From NCBI GenBank assembly GCA_037384645.1, contig JARRNT010000005.1, forward strand, positions 1 to 64,000: DNA of 64,000 nucleotides. Reading direction: 5' to 3'. Origin of the DNA: RI-92 sp037384645 (GTDB lineage Bacteria; Pseudomonadota; Gammaproteobacteria; UBA6429; Thiohalophilaceae). The notes under the pieces were generated by a model. That model saw only the letters and a program-made list of their open reading frames with translations, ran no database searches and was not told the origin of the DNA. Below, piece after piece: positions 19,596-28,560 of the stretch. The translations under genes and the position numbers were made by a program. Position 1 is the stretch's first letter. The number at the start of each line of letters is the position of its first letter.

Positions 19596-19967
19596 ATGGC
19601 AACAAAGAAAAAGGCGAAGAAAAAAGCTGCAGCAAAAAAGGCAGCACCTGTGAAGTCCATTAAGGAACCGATGACCAAGTCGACCCTGTACATGACTATC
19701 GCGGAAAAGACCGGTCTGAAGAAGAAAGACGTGGTCGCCGTCTTTGATGAACTGACCACCATCATCAACGGTCATGTGAAAAGAAATGGTGCAGGTCTGT
19801 TCACCATGCCCGGTCTGATGAAGGTCAAGGTTGTCCGCAAACCGGCTACCAAGGCACGTAAGGGTATTAACCCGTTCACCGGCGAACCCACTGTGTTCAA
19901 GGCAAAACCCGCGCGCAATGTCGTCAAGATCCTGCCGCTGAAGGCCCTGAAGGAAATGGTCAATTAA
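19596..19967 (+). CDS. HU-like DNA-binding protein with lysine-rich N-terminal tail
   Basis: 123 residues. The first 25 are almost all Lys and Ala (KKKAKKKAAAKKAA), resembling a histone H1-like tail. The rest (about 26-123) is an HU/IHF fold: TKSTLYMTIAEKTGLKKKDVVAVFDEL, the arm region GINPFTGEPTVFKAKPARNVVKI and a closing helix. A nucleoid protein that probably compacts DNA. RBS AGGAG lies upstream and a hairpin follows the stop. Confidence 0.93.
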   Translation: MATKKKAKKKAAAKKAAPVKSIKEPMTKSTLYMTIAEKTGLKKKDVVAVFDELTTIINGHVKRNGAGLFTMPGLMKVKVVRKPATKARKGINPFTGEPTVFKAKPARNVVKILPLKALKEMVN

Positions 19968-19975
19968 AAGCACTA

Positions 19976-20001
19976 CTGGGACCGGTTTGTGCCGGTCCCA
20001 G
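19976..20001. terminator. hairpin between convergent HU-like and HAD genes
   Basis: Perfect 10-base stem CTGGGACCGG (19976-19985) with CCGGTCCCAG (19992-20001) and a 6-base loop. It sits 8 bases past the HU-like stop and 8 before the HAD stop. No T-run on either side, so termination strength is uncertain. Confidence 0.6.
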
Positions 20002-20008
20002 CCCCTGA

Positions 20009-20698
20009 TTAACCGCTGACAATTGCCAGCAACTCCCGCAAGCACCCGATTTCGTCATTGATCATGCCGGCCTGCTCTGCCAGGACTCTCTGGTATCGCT
20101 GTGGCTTGAGAAATTCACGTGTCAGCACCGTCCGCATCCCCGCCTGGCTGGCACCCTTAAATTCATGACTGCCGCCATCGCCGACATACAGGCATTCACC
20201 AGGATCAACGGCAAAAGCCTCAAGGGCCAGCTGATAAATCGGTAAATCCGGCTTTTTGTAGCCACAGTCACAACTGAACAGGCTTAGCTCAAACAGCGAG
20301 GCAAGTGGTGATCCCGGCCAGGCCGCCACCTCGGCGCTGGAGGCATTGGAGATCAGGGCCAGTCGCAGACCGCGTTGTTGCAATTGCGCCAGCGTTTGCA
20401 GGATCGTCGAGCGAACATTAGCCAGGGCATGATCAAATCGCGCCTGGCGTTCACGGCTAGCCTGGTCAATGCAATCCTGGGGAATCTCGGGGTCGATACT
20501 GTGGGCCAGGACCCGAATAACCTCGGCATGGCTGGTTGGCCTGCAAATCTCATGGTCAGGACCAAAACAGGCCTCATTCCAGACCTCGGTGTCAACGCCC
20601 AGCACATCTGCCGTATACCGCCCCACTGATAGCGGGACTTCTCCCACGCTGACCAGGGTATTGAACAGGTCACAACAAATCGCCCTGTATGAAGGCAT
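20009..20698 (-). CDS. HAD-superfamily hydrolase
   Basis: 229 residues. Motif I is CDLFNTLV at the N-terminus, a Phe-Asn variant of DxDxT as in 2-haloacid-dehalogenase-like members; motif II LALISNAS; motif III Lys in CGYKKPDLPIY; and motif IV YVGDGGSHEFKGASQAGM. A helical cap lies between motifs I and II. Substrate cannot be predicted. Confidence 0.88.
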   Translation of the reverse strand: MPSYRAICCDLFNTLVSVGEVPLSVGRYTADVLGVDTEVWNEACFGPDHEICRPTSHAEVIRVLAHSIDPEIPQDCIDQASRERQARFDHALANVRSTILQTLAQLQQRGLRLALISNASSAEVAAWPGSPLASLFELSLFSCDCGYKKPDLPIYQLALEAFAVDPGECLYVGDGGSHEFKGASQAGMRTVLTREFLKPQRYQRVLAEQAGMINDEIGCLRELLAIVSG

Positions 20699-20752
20699 AT
20701 CTGGATATGGATGACAGAGAGTTTAATGTATCACTGCAATAGCTCGGTTCAA

Positions 20753-21337
20753 TCAGAAACGCAGGCCAATCCCGAAATAAACGCTGGAGTCCACCGTCTG
20801 CTTGCCAACATTGTTATTATTCAGATCGACTGAGATTTTACGGTAGCCCAGGGAGATATCGGCCTGCCTGGTGACCTCGTAGTTCAGGCGTACCCCATAC
20901 TCATTAAAACGATTGGCATCCATATAGGTCACGACACTCGGGGCCAGGTAATAAAACGCGCCGAAGCCGAAGCCGCCCAGATTATCCGGTATCACCAGCA
21001 ATTCACCGCCGACCGCGATGGCAGCAAACTTTGTTCGTATCTGCCCCGCCTTATGTCCGACATCGCCATAGTAGGCGCGTGCCCCGACTGAAATGACCAG
21101 GGGGGCATCCATGGTGTCATTGCGCACCATCAACCCGAAATGCAGTATTTTGTCGTTGTCCTGATTGAAAAACAGGCCGCCCTCCATATCGATTGGCCCG
21201 TACTGACCACCGAAACTCTCCGTCGAATAGACAAAACGACCGGTGTGATTGCTTAATTGAACATTCAACATGTCGGCAAACGCGGAGTGAACGCAAAATA
21301 ACAACATGGCCGCGATAAGTAATCTCGATTTAAACAT
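20753..21337 (-). CDS. YfaZ-family outer-membrane protein
   Basis: 194 residues with a clear signal peptide (MFKSRLLIAAMLLFCVHSAFA, cleavage about residue 22). The remainder shows alternating beta-strand pattern (ARAYYGDVGH, VRLNYEVTRQADISLGYRKI) and ends in the C-terminal FGIGLRF with terminal Phe typical of outer-membrane barrels. It matches the YfaZ family, whose function is unknown. Confidence 0.85.
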   Translation of the reverse strand: MFKSRLLIAAMLLFCVHSAFADMLNVQLSNHTGRFVYSTESFGGQYGPIDMEGGLFFNQDNDKILHFGLMVRNDTMDAPLVISVGARAYYGDVGHKAGQIRTKFAAIAVGGELLVIPDNLGGFGFGAFYYLAPSVVTYMDANRFNEYGVRLNYEVTRQADISLGYRKISVDLNNNNVGKQTVDSSVYFGIGLRF

Positions 21338-21697
21338 ATGTACCCCTTGATACCGATTCTTGAAATATCCAAATTGGCAATAATAGCCTGAATTAACTTG
21401 TTAGTTAAAGCTTGCCGCCCCACCAACCTGTCTCATTATCCCGATAACCGGCGCATCGTCACGTTAATACCGGCCTGGGTCTGTTCAAGCAGTTCCATAC
21501 CGGTGTGCCGGTATAAAATAAAGGTGAATTGGTGATTTTGATGAGGTGGGTGGCCAAACCAGGCACAGCCTGGACTAACCTGGCGACATGGGGCAAGCGC
21601 TTGCGCACATCATCGAACGTCGCCTGGATTTACAGCTTACCCCGAATAAGGGCAGGTGCAGGTGCCAGCAAAGCCTGTCAGCAGCCGCTGCCGAGCG
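21338..21697. other. intergenic region without supported gene
   Basis: 360 bases between the YfaZ and CNB genes. Short frames exist on both strands but none has a convincing start or recognisable product. A GCAAGCGCTTGCGC palindrome-like stretch occurs near 21594-21607. Nothing else is seen. Confidence 0.4.
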
Positions 21698-22645
21698 TTA
21701 CTTTTGCTGCCTGAGAATATGCTTGATCTCATCCAGGTTCCGACGTGCACCGACTTCCTTGCTGACGGTGTCTGCTGTCGAAAGCTGCTCGAAACGATTG
21801 TGTGCTTCCAGATCAATCCGCTCTCGAATCTCGGGATGCAATTCCATGATCCTGAGAAAGGCGTCGCGGTTAATCGCAACCAGTTCGCTTTGCATCAGCG
21901 CCGATACCGTCGCGGCGCGGGGCGCGCCGGTGAGGATCGACCACTCGCCAAAAAAGTCGCCCGGCTGTAACAGGGCAAGATTCAGATGACGGCCACTGAC
22001 ATCGTGACTGACGCGCAGGTTGCCATAGACGATGACGTAAAAGGCATCACCCACCTCACCTTCTTCGATCAAGATGCTGCCTGGGGGAATGCCTATCAGG
22101 GAAGCCGACTCAACCAGTTGCTGCATGGAATCATCAGGCAGATAACGAAACAGCGGTACTGCCCGCAGGGCCGTCTCGGTGATACGTGCGCGAAAGCGCT
22201 GCATCACTGCTTCACGCAGTTCAACCCGGGCTTCTATGATGGTGCGCAATACGCTACTGGGCACCTCCAGCACTACTGAAGGCCGGGTAACGGTAATATC
22301 ACAAATGCGGGGCATGCCAAACAGGGCAGCGATCTCGCCAAACAACTCACCCTGCCTGATATTGGCGATATGGGTCTTGGCAATGTCTTCGCCTGAACTG
22401 GCCTCAACCTCACCAACGACCAGGATGTAAACACGATCGTCACGCTGATACTGACGACACAGGCGTATACCCGGGGCAACACTACGCACGATCCCCCGAT
22501 CCAGCAAATATTCCTTTTCGACGACAGTCAGCAGGTCACCAAACAGCTGATGGGTAGCAACGGCCTGTTCTACCGCGGCAATAACATCCTGATTTTCCAC
22601 ATTAGTTTTATCGTCTTGCGTGACAATTTTAGAATGTTCCACCAT
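21698..22645 (-). CDS. double cyclic nucleotide-binding domain protein
   Basis: 315 residues from the ATG, with a GTG 6 bases earlier as the alternative. It contains two CNB domains (about 40-150 and 160-285). Domain 1 has IRQGELFGEIAALFGMPRICDITV, and domain 2 has LQPGDFFGEWSILTGAPRAATVSAL, the phosphate-binding-cassette pattern with the usual Arg. No helix-turn-helix, kinase or channel segment is present, so it may be a stand-alone ligand-binding or kinase-regulatory-subunit-like protein. Confidence 0.85.
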   Translation of the reverse strand: MVEHSKIVTQDDKTNVENQDVIAAVEQAVATHQLFGDLLTVVEKEYLLDRGIVRSVAPGIRLCRQYQRDDRVYILVVGEVEASSGEDIAKTHIANIRQGELFGEIAALFGMPRICDITVTRPSVVLEVPSSVLRTIIEARVELREAVMQRFRARITETALRAVPLFRYLPDDSMQQLVESASLIGIPPGSILIEEGEVGDAFYVIVYGNLRVSHDVSGRHLNLALLQPGDFFGEWSILTGAPRAATVSALMQSELVAINRDAFLRIMELHPEIRERIDLEAHNRFEQLSTADTVSKEVGARRNLDEIKHILRQQK

Positions 22646-22781
22646 AATCACTTTATCCCCAATAATCAGTCTTTCATACTAAAAATAAATAATGATGCCG
22701 AATTAGACCGCCGATACAGACTTATTATTTGCTAATTGGTCCGCTAAAACGAATCCCAGTATTTTATTTGTGACTTAATCG

Positions 22782-24251
22782 ATGTTTTTCCTGCCCCTAG
22801 ACCGTATGCCTGACTGGCGCAACCCGCCATTAATTACCCTGTTGCTGCTCGTGATAAATGTCCTGTGCTGGTATATCTGGCAGGCCAATGACAATGCGTA
22901 TCTGGCGAAGGCCCTCGACTATTACCAGTACTCCCGTTTGTATATCCCTGAATTGAAGGCCTTTGACGAATACCGCCACATCAAGGACAAGCTGACAAAA
23001 ACAGACCTGGATAAAGGTACCAGCAAAGCAAAGAAGCGGTTTACCGAAATGTTCAAGGACGGCGAGTTCCAGAATAAACTGGATGCCGACCAGATTATCA
23101 AGCCCGATGATTCCGGCTATAGCGACTGGCGCAGCAAGCGAAACCAGTATGACTATTTACGTAGTAAAGTCGTTTCCTACGAATACGGCACCGTCCCGAG
23201 CCGGCCCAGCCTGCTCACCGACTTTACCGGCATGTTTTTACACGGCAGCAACTCTCACCTCTGGGGAAACATGGTATTCCTGGTACTACTGGGCTATGCG
23301 GTGGAGCTGATCCTGGGACCCGTGCTTTTTCTCGCAGGTTATCTCCTGTCCGGCCTTGCCGCCAACTGGCTGTACATCATGCTGTACCCGCATTCAGCCA
23401 TACCCGGGGTCGGCGCTTCCGGAGCCATCGCCGGCATCATGGGTATGTACGTAATCATCTTCGGCCTGCGCAAAGTAAACTTTTTTTATTACGTCTTTGT
23501 GTACTTCGACTATGTCAGAGCTCCCGCTATATTGATGCTGCCCTTTTTCCTGGCCTACCAGGCTATTATCCAGTTTCTACTCACCACCAATGTAAATACC
23601 GCTGCCCACGTCGGTGGCATATTTGCCGGCGCACTGTTCGCGGGCATACTTAAATTTGTTCCCGGTGCGATCAAGACCGAATACGTCGATGAAAAGAATA
23701 ATGAAGACAAGTTCCAGGCCGAGTACCAGCAGGCAATGCAGTTAATGACCAGCATGAAAATCGACGAGGCCCGTGAAAAATTTGAAGCCCTGCTCAAACA
23801 GCGTCCCGACGATATCAACCTCAAGCAGCAACTCTATAATGTATGTAAATATAATACAGCGTCAGAACCTTACCATCACTACGCTGCTCAACTGCTCAAC
23901 CTGCCGGGAAGCGATCAAACCACTGTCAAAATCATTCACGACACCTTTGTCGATTATGCTGCCAGGGCGAAACCCAAACCGCGCTGGTCACCCGCGCTGT
24001 TAATGAGCATGGCAACCCGTTTCGCTGCCTCCGGTTACATGGAGGATGCCGAGAAGCTGGTGAATTTCATGCTCAAGGCCAGGTCCGATTACAACCGCAT
24101 ACCGGAGGGCCTGGCGGCGCTGGCAAAATATTTCAAAGGCCGGGACAAACAGAAAGTTGATTACTACAGTAAGCTCTTATTGCAGCGCTACCCTGAGAGT
24201 AACGAGGCGCAGCACCTGCTCAAGGCTAACCAGCTTAGCGTCAGTGACTAG
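22782..24251 (+). CDS. rhomboid intramembrane protease with C-terminal helical-repeat domain
   Basis: 489 residues. Span 1 is at about 17-33. A long extramembrane insert follows (about 40-145). The rhomboid core (about 150-295) has HLWGNMVFLVLLG, the catalytic Ser213 in GASGA and His276 in AAHVGG. Residues about 318-475 form a TPR-like domain. The same C-terminal domain appears in the convergent zinc-finger protein, and the two genes overlap by 11 bases at their 3' ends. Intramembrane proteolysis is inferred from the intact dyad; substrate unknown. Confidence 0.9.
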   Translation: MFFLPLDRMPDWRNPPLITLLLLVINVLCWYIWQANDNAYLAKALDYYQYSRLYIPELKAFDEYRHIKDKLTKTDLDKGTSKAKKRFTEMFKDGEFQNKLDADQIIKPDDSGYSDWRSKRNQYDYLRSKVVSYEYGTVPSRPSLLTDFTGMFLHGSNSHLWGNMVFLVLLGYAVELILGPVLFLAGYLLSGLAANWLYIMLYPHSAIPGVGASGAIAGIMGMYVIIFGLRKVNFFYYVFVYFDYVRAPAILMLPFFLAYQAIIQFLLTTNVNTAAHVGGIFAGALFAGILKFVPGAIKTEYVDEKNNEDKFQAEYQQAMQLMTSMKIDEAREKFEALLKQRPDDINLKQQLYNVCKYNTASEPYHHYAAQLLNLPGSDQTTVKIIHDTFVDYAARAKPKPRWSPALLMSMATRFAASGYMEDAEKLVNFMLKARSDYNRIPEGLAALAKYFKGRDKQKVDYYSKLLLQRYPESNEAQHLLKANQLSVSD

Positions 24252-25707
24252 AAACGTTATCGACGATGCGCATATAATCTTCAACCGCGCTACGCATCGG
24301 GTGTGACGGATAGTTTTGCAGTATAAAATTCAGTACCTGGCGTGCCCGCGCATCCTCGTTAAACTGTTCGCATAGTATCTGCGCCACCATAAGATATGCC
24401 TCTGGCACATTTTCATACGAAGGGAAATCCCTGTGCAGATTATTGAGCAGAGTCATCGCCTGCCTGGCCTTGCCATTCTGGCGCAGGTACCTGCCAATCT
24501 CCACTCGCTCTGCCGCCTTTGCTGGTCGGAACTGTTTGTCGAATTCAACACAGGCCAGGTAGACTATGGCAGCCTGTGACACCCTGTTCTCGCTCAATAA
24601 ATAGCTGATATATGTACGACCCTGCTCACGGTGTACGGCCAGATTGCCGACCAGGCGAGACAATTTGAGTATACGTTCGCGGGCCTCGATATCGGTAGGC
24701 GCGTTACGAATAATGCTTTCCAGTTGTCGGATCGCCTCCTCATTCTTGCCTTCATGCAACAGGATCTCGACGGCGCGTAATTCGGGACTAATCTGCGTTT
24801 CCTGCAGCTTACGGGGCTTGTCCATCACGTCTTCCACATCGACGTCGAGATTGTAGCCAAGCACCTCATGCTTCTGGTACAGCAGGTATCCCATCATGTT
24901 GAAGGCAATGAGATAAAAATACATGGAGATAAATACATAAATTGCCAGCCAGAGCGATGGGTCGACAACCTCCGCCAACAGACCAAATGTCGTACCGCGT
25001 GCCAGCTGCAACATGTAAAAAAGGACAAAAAGCAAAAAGTAAGGTGTCCCGATTCGCATGATTACTGATGCGACCACGTCAGGATTCAATGCACTCAGCA
25101 ATTTGTCTTCCATGGCCAGCACCATGATCGCCGCCGGCGTGGCAAACGCCAGGATAAAGCCCACTATATGTTTACCAATCTGGTTAAACAGATCGAGAGC
25201 AGTAAATTCAATGAAAGCAAAGACAATCAATATCGTCAGCATCTTGACCACGATCATGCCGTTTTCCGTCAGCTGTTCGGATGACAATGGCCTGGGTTTC
25301 AGATGTCCGCGCGCCGTATCTTCCAGCACGCTCTGGGCATACTTGAGAAATAAAAACAGGAAAGGCAGAGCAAAAATGATATTGCGCGGGACTCTCCAGA
25401 GCAGGAAGTTCATGCGGTAGTCCCAGCCTGGCAAGATTTTGAGCAGGAACGAGGCCCCTGTCAAAAACAACATAACCAGCAATGGCCCGGGGTGAAGCGG
25501 ATACAGGAAGAAATGTCGTAGCCGCGTCCAGAATGGCTTGATTAGATTGGCGGAGCCCAGCGAAGTCAGTTCTCGTTTACAGACCGGACAGTCCGGCGGA
25601 CGATCACCGGTTGCCGTAACACAGCTGGGGCAAAAATTGATCTGGCAGGAGTTGCAACGCCAGCGCGCAGGTGTCTGTGTATGATATTTACATGTTACTG
25701 CAGCCAT
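24241..25707 (-). CDS. B-box zinc-finger membrane protein with C-terminal helical repeats
   Basis: 488 residues. The N-terminal B-box-like zinc finger has C6/H9, C18/C21, C26/C29 and C40/C43. About six membrane spans follow between residues 70 and 280, then a TPR-like region about 305-480. The last 160 residues match the C-terminal domain of the convergent rhomboid (LNNLHRDFPSYENVPEA against VNFMLKARSDYNRIPEG; LQNYPS against LQRYPE). No known function. It lies downstream of the AAA ATPase gene on the same strand. Confidence 0.8.
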   Translation of the reverse strand: MAAVTCKYHTQTPARWRCNSCQINFCPSCVTATGDRPPDCPVCKRELTSLGSANLIKPFWTRLRHFFLYPLHPGPLLVMLFLTGASFLLKILPGWDYRMNFLLWRVPRNIIFALPFLFLFLKYAQSVLEDTARGHLKPRPLSSEQLTENGMIVVKMLTILIVFAFIEFTALDLFNQIGKHIVGFILAFATPAAIMVLAMEDKLLSALNPDVVASVIMRIGTPYFLLFVLFYMLQLARGTTFGLLAEVVDPSLWLAIYVFISMYFYLIAFNMMGYLLYQKHEVLGYNLDVDVEDVMDKPRKLQETQISPELRAVEILLHEGKNEEAIRQLESIIRNAPTDIEARERILKLSRLVGNLAVHREQGRTYISYLLSENRVSQAAIVYLACVEFDKQFRPAKAAERVEIGRYLRQNGKARQAMTLLNNLHRDFPSYENVPEAYLMVAQILCEQFNEDARARQVLNFILQNYPSHPMRSAVEDYMRIVDNVSSH

Positions 25708-25839
25708 GACTTACCTGCTTGCCCACATCCAGCCCCAATTAAAATTCAGAGAGTAACGACAGCATCAACCAGATTCAAGCAGCATCCGCCGATGACTACT
25801 CAATCTGTCCGGCTCATCCCACGCCTTAATCGATTGTAC

Positions 25840-27312
25840 TCACTCGTCAACCGGCACAGTGCGCGCCTGCGCCCACTGGCGCAGGGCATTAATCCGTTCC
25901 GCCATCACGATGGATAAGGGACGCGTGTGTTTGATCTCCTGCAGGATATGATTCTGGTTAAGCCCCACTTCCTGCGCATGTGCGGCATAGATTGCGGCCA
26001 CGACCGACTGCTCCACTTCCGCGCCGGAAAATCCCGCTGACGCTTCAGCAAGGCGACTGCAGTCAAACTGGTCCGGACGATAGCCACGCTTGCGTAAATG
26101 GATCTCAAAAATTCGCTCACACGTAGCCATGTCCGGCAAGTCCACAAAAAAGATCTCATCGAAACGCCCCTTGCGCACCAGTTCCGGTGGCAAGGCATCG
26201 ATCTCGTTGGCGGTGGCAACGATAAAGACCGTGCTTTGCTTTTCGGCCATCCAGGTCAGCAGCGAACCCAGTAGCCGCCTGGCTGTCCCGCCATCGTGAT
26301 CGCCCTGCGAGATAGCCTTTTCAAGTTCATCAATCCACAACACGCATGGCGCCATGTTATCTGCGGCCTTCAGGGTTTCGCGCAGATTGCGTTCGGTCTC
26401 ACCGTGAAACTTGTTAAACAAGGCAGGGATCTCCAGACGCAACAGCGGAATATCCAGGACACCGGCAACTGCCTTGGCAGCCAGGCTTTTACCGCAGCCC
26501 TGTACACCCAGCAACAATATCCCTTTGGGCGCATCGATCCCGGTTAGCCTGCCTTCGAACGCGGGCTGACGTTGCCGTAGCCAGGACTTGAGCCGGGTAA
26601 AGCCACCGATACTGGAAAAATATTCCGTATTGGTTTCGAGTGTCAGCATGCCGTCGCGGCTGAGCATGGCATATTTTGCCTTCATTACCTGGGGCAGGTC
26701 ATCCGGCGTGATGGCACCATCATCGTATATGGCGCTACGCGCCAGTCGCGTGGCTTCCGCATGGGTCAGACCGGACAGATTCCTGACCAGGGTATCGAGC
26801 GACGGGCTATGCGCCTTGACCTTCTTGCGGTGCTGCCTGGCATACTGTTCAGCGACATCATTGACGATGTGTCTGCGCGATGTCTCATCCGGGAGAGACA
26901 GTTGTACCAGCGCGCTGAAATTTTTCAATTCCGGCGGGATCCTGATCTCATGGCTGATCAGAACAATCGTTTGCAGTTGGGTGTCGTAGGACAGGGCGAT
27001 ATCCTTCAGCAAACGCACGTGCATGGGATCACCCAGATACGGGTGAAAGTCCAGCAGGATGTAAATGCCGTCCTGCGATCCTGCCTTGATATTACCAAGT
27101 ACTTCCGTTGGTTCGGCATTGTGTCGCTGGGGTTCGTAATCGAGGTCGATCCGGCGCAGGCCTTCCGTGACGGTCCACTGGAAAACAGGTTGCGCCAGGC
27201 GAATTTGCATTGATCTGATCAGGTTGAGCGCGCGCTGTTCTTCCCGCGTCTCAATCACGACAATCGGAATTCGGGATTTGAGCACCAGCTCAAGTTCGTG
27301 TGCATCGTGCAT
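25840..27312 (-). CDS. Ycf46-like AAA+ ATPase
   Basis: 490 residues. The N-terminal ~230 residues are the regulatory region typical of Ycf46-type proteins (LVLKSRIPIVVIETREE at the start). The AAA module has Walker A GVQGCGKS (269-276), Walker B LWIDELEK (325-332), the sensor-1 region VATANEIDALPPEL and the arginine-finger-like KGRFDEIFF. Members occur in cyanobacteria, plastids and some proteobacteria and act in poorly understood stress or carbon-use regulation. The next gene on the strand, 132 bases away, is the B-box protein. Confidence 0.9.
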   Translation of the reverse strand: MHDAHELELVLKSRIPIVVIETREEQRALNLIRSMQIRLAQPVFQWTVTEGLRRIDLDYEPQRHNAEPTEVLGNIKAGSQDGIYILLDFHPYLGDPMHVRLLKDIALSYDTQLQTIVLISHEIRIPPELKNFSALVQLSLPDETSRRHIVNDVAEQYARQHRKKVKAHSPSLDTLVRNLSGLTHAEATRLARSAIYDDGAITPDDLPQVMKAKYAMLSRDGMLTLETNTEYFSSIGGFTRLKSWLRQRQPAFEGRLTGIDAPKGILLLGVQGCGKSLAAKAVAGVLDIPLLRLEIPALFNKFHGETERNLRETLKAADNMAPCVLWIDELEKAISQGDHDGGTARRLLGSLLTWMAEKQSTVFIVATANEIDALPPELVRKGRFDEIFFVDLPDMATCERIFEIHLRKRGYRPDQFDCSRLAEASAGFSGAEVEQSVVAAIYAAHAQEVGLNQNHILQEIKHTRPLSIVMAERINALRQWAQARTVPVDE

Positions 27313-27863
27313 GCCGGTCTCTTTTTAGTTCTCACTATGTATTATCGGAACGCAGCGTACGGACTTTCAGGTTATTCGTCGCACCTGTTATCAGGTAGTT
27401 CTGCTATAACACGCGCTGTCATGTTGTCGTTATGTTAAATACCTGGCGTGATCGGAAATCACAACAGCTTTTTTCGCGCATAAAAAANNNNNNNNNNNNN
27501 NNNNNNNNNNNNNNNNNNNNNNNNNNNNNNNNNNNNNNNNNNNNNNNNNNNNNNNNNNNNNNNNNNNNNNNNNNNNNNNNNNNNNNNNNNNNNNNNNTAA
27601 CAACAAAGAAAATGCGAATTTTCCACCAGCTGACCCAGAACGGGGGCTGGTGGATTAACCTTAGCCCCCCTCCGAGTGGCATGCAAGACCCCGGCCTGAG
27701 CCACAGTCATAAAAATACATCATATAAATCAATAACTTAAATTGCGTATTTTAGTGAGGATCCTGTTCTAAGTAACTGATCAATAAACAGATCCGGCCTG
27801 GCCAGCAAGGCCACTATGGCAACCACGATGCGGGATAAATATTTTTCGAAATCGCTAAATTGG
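27313..27863. other. intergenic region interrupted by an assembly gap
   Basis: No gene is supported. It includes the N run. To its right an inverted repeat TCCACCAGC (27622-27630) / GCTGGTGGA (27646-27654) and AT-rich sequence precede the end of the CbiX-like gene. A gene hidden in the gap cannot be excluded. Confidence 0.6.
27488..27597. other. assembly gap (110 N)
   Basis: A run of N joins two contigs. The true size and content are unknown, so the adjacency of the AAA ATPase and CbiX-like genes rests on scaffolding. Any translation running across it is artificial. Confidence 0.99.
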
Positions 27864-28229
27864 CTATTTTTTGCTCATTTCCAGCAAACTGCCGACCAGG
27901 GAGCTGGCCTGGCCGAGATAGGGGGCAATCCGCAGGGCAAGCCCGGGATGCTGCTCGCGGCTGGAGGCCACAATCTCCGGAATGTCCTTGGCTACGTGGC
28001 GGCCAGCAGACAGGAAATACGGCAAAATGACAACTTCGCTGGCACCCTCGGCGACACAGCAATCGATACCATCGGGGATCGAGGGCTGTGCCAGCTCAAG
28101 GAAGGCGCACTCGACCTGCTGATACTCATTGCCCGCCAGCGCCCGCAGTTTGTCGGTCAGACGACGGACTTCATCATTGGATTCATCTCGCCGGCTGCCG
28201 TGGGCAACAACTAACAGAGCACGCATCAT
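27864..28229 (-). CDS. CbiX/SirB-like chelatase family protein
   Basis: 121 residues, the size of the short single-domain (CbiX-S) form. LLVVAHGSRR supplies the N-terminal metal-binding His10, and VILPYFLSAGRHV the second conserved His. It would insert cobalt or iron into sirohydrochlorin for cobalamin or siroheme synthesis. No other tetrapyrrole gene is nearby, so the metal is undecided. Confidence 0.88.
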   Translation of the reverse strand: MMRALLVVAHGSRRDESNDEVRRLTDKLRALAGNEYQQVECAFLELAQPSIPDGIDCCVAEGASEVVILPYFLSAGRHVAKDIPEIVASSREQHPGLALRIAPYLGQASSLVGSLLEMSKK

Positions 28230-28291
28230 TCGTTCTTCGGGGTAATGGGGTCTTTGTTATTATAAGGCAATCAACGGCCGAGTTTGCACCC

Positions 28292-28363
28292 ATGCCAAAT
28301 CGTGTTTTTCTGATGACCTGCCTGTGTCTGTCCCTGTCTGCCTGCGCAGCTCCTGAGCCATGA
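28292..28363 (+). CDS. putative 23-residue lipoprotein
   Basis: MPNRVFLMTCLCLSLSACAAPEP is a complete bacterial lipoprotein signal with lipobox LSAC; the mature peptide would have only six residues. This size recalls tiny LptM-like lipoproteins. It lies divergent to the CbiX-like gene. It overlaps the next frame by ATGA. It could also be a signal peptide separated from its protein by a frameshift. Confidence 0.4.
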   Translation: MPNRVFLMTCLCLSLSACAAPEP

Positions 28364-28500
28364 CGCCTGATACCTGCTACACACGCGCAATAGACACTGC
28401 CCAATCACTATTTTCGCGCCAGGCCAAAAACGTCGACACGTCATCACGCGCCATCGCCTTGCTTAAGCAGGATTCCAGCACGGATAGTCAGGGAAACTGA
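28360..28500 (+). CDS. possible 46-residue protein overlapping the tiny lipoprotein
   Basis: Starts in the ATGA overlap with the lipoprotein stop and encodes MTPDTCYTRAID... ending DSSTDSQGN. The composition is hydrophilic and coding-like, with no recognised domain. It may be a coupled small gene, or the mature part of one lipoprotein disrupted by a frameshift or sequencing error. Confidence 0.3.
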   Translation: MTPDTCYTRAIDTAQSLFSRQAKNVDTSSRAIALLKQDSSTDSQGN

Positions 28501-28560
28501 GCACTTCAAAAGTGCAGTCGTCGCGACTGCCGACCCCTGCGGCCCAGGCACGAAATGGGC

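Noticed and set aside
27678..27695. Sigma-54-like element TGGCATGC
   Set aside because: It lacks the conserved TTGC half at the right spacing.
27419..27740. Reading frames that run across the N run
   Set aside because: The open stretch comes from unknown bases translated as X; not evidence of a gene.
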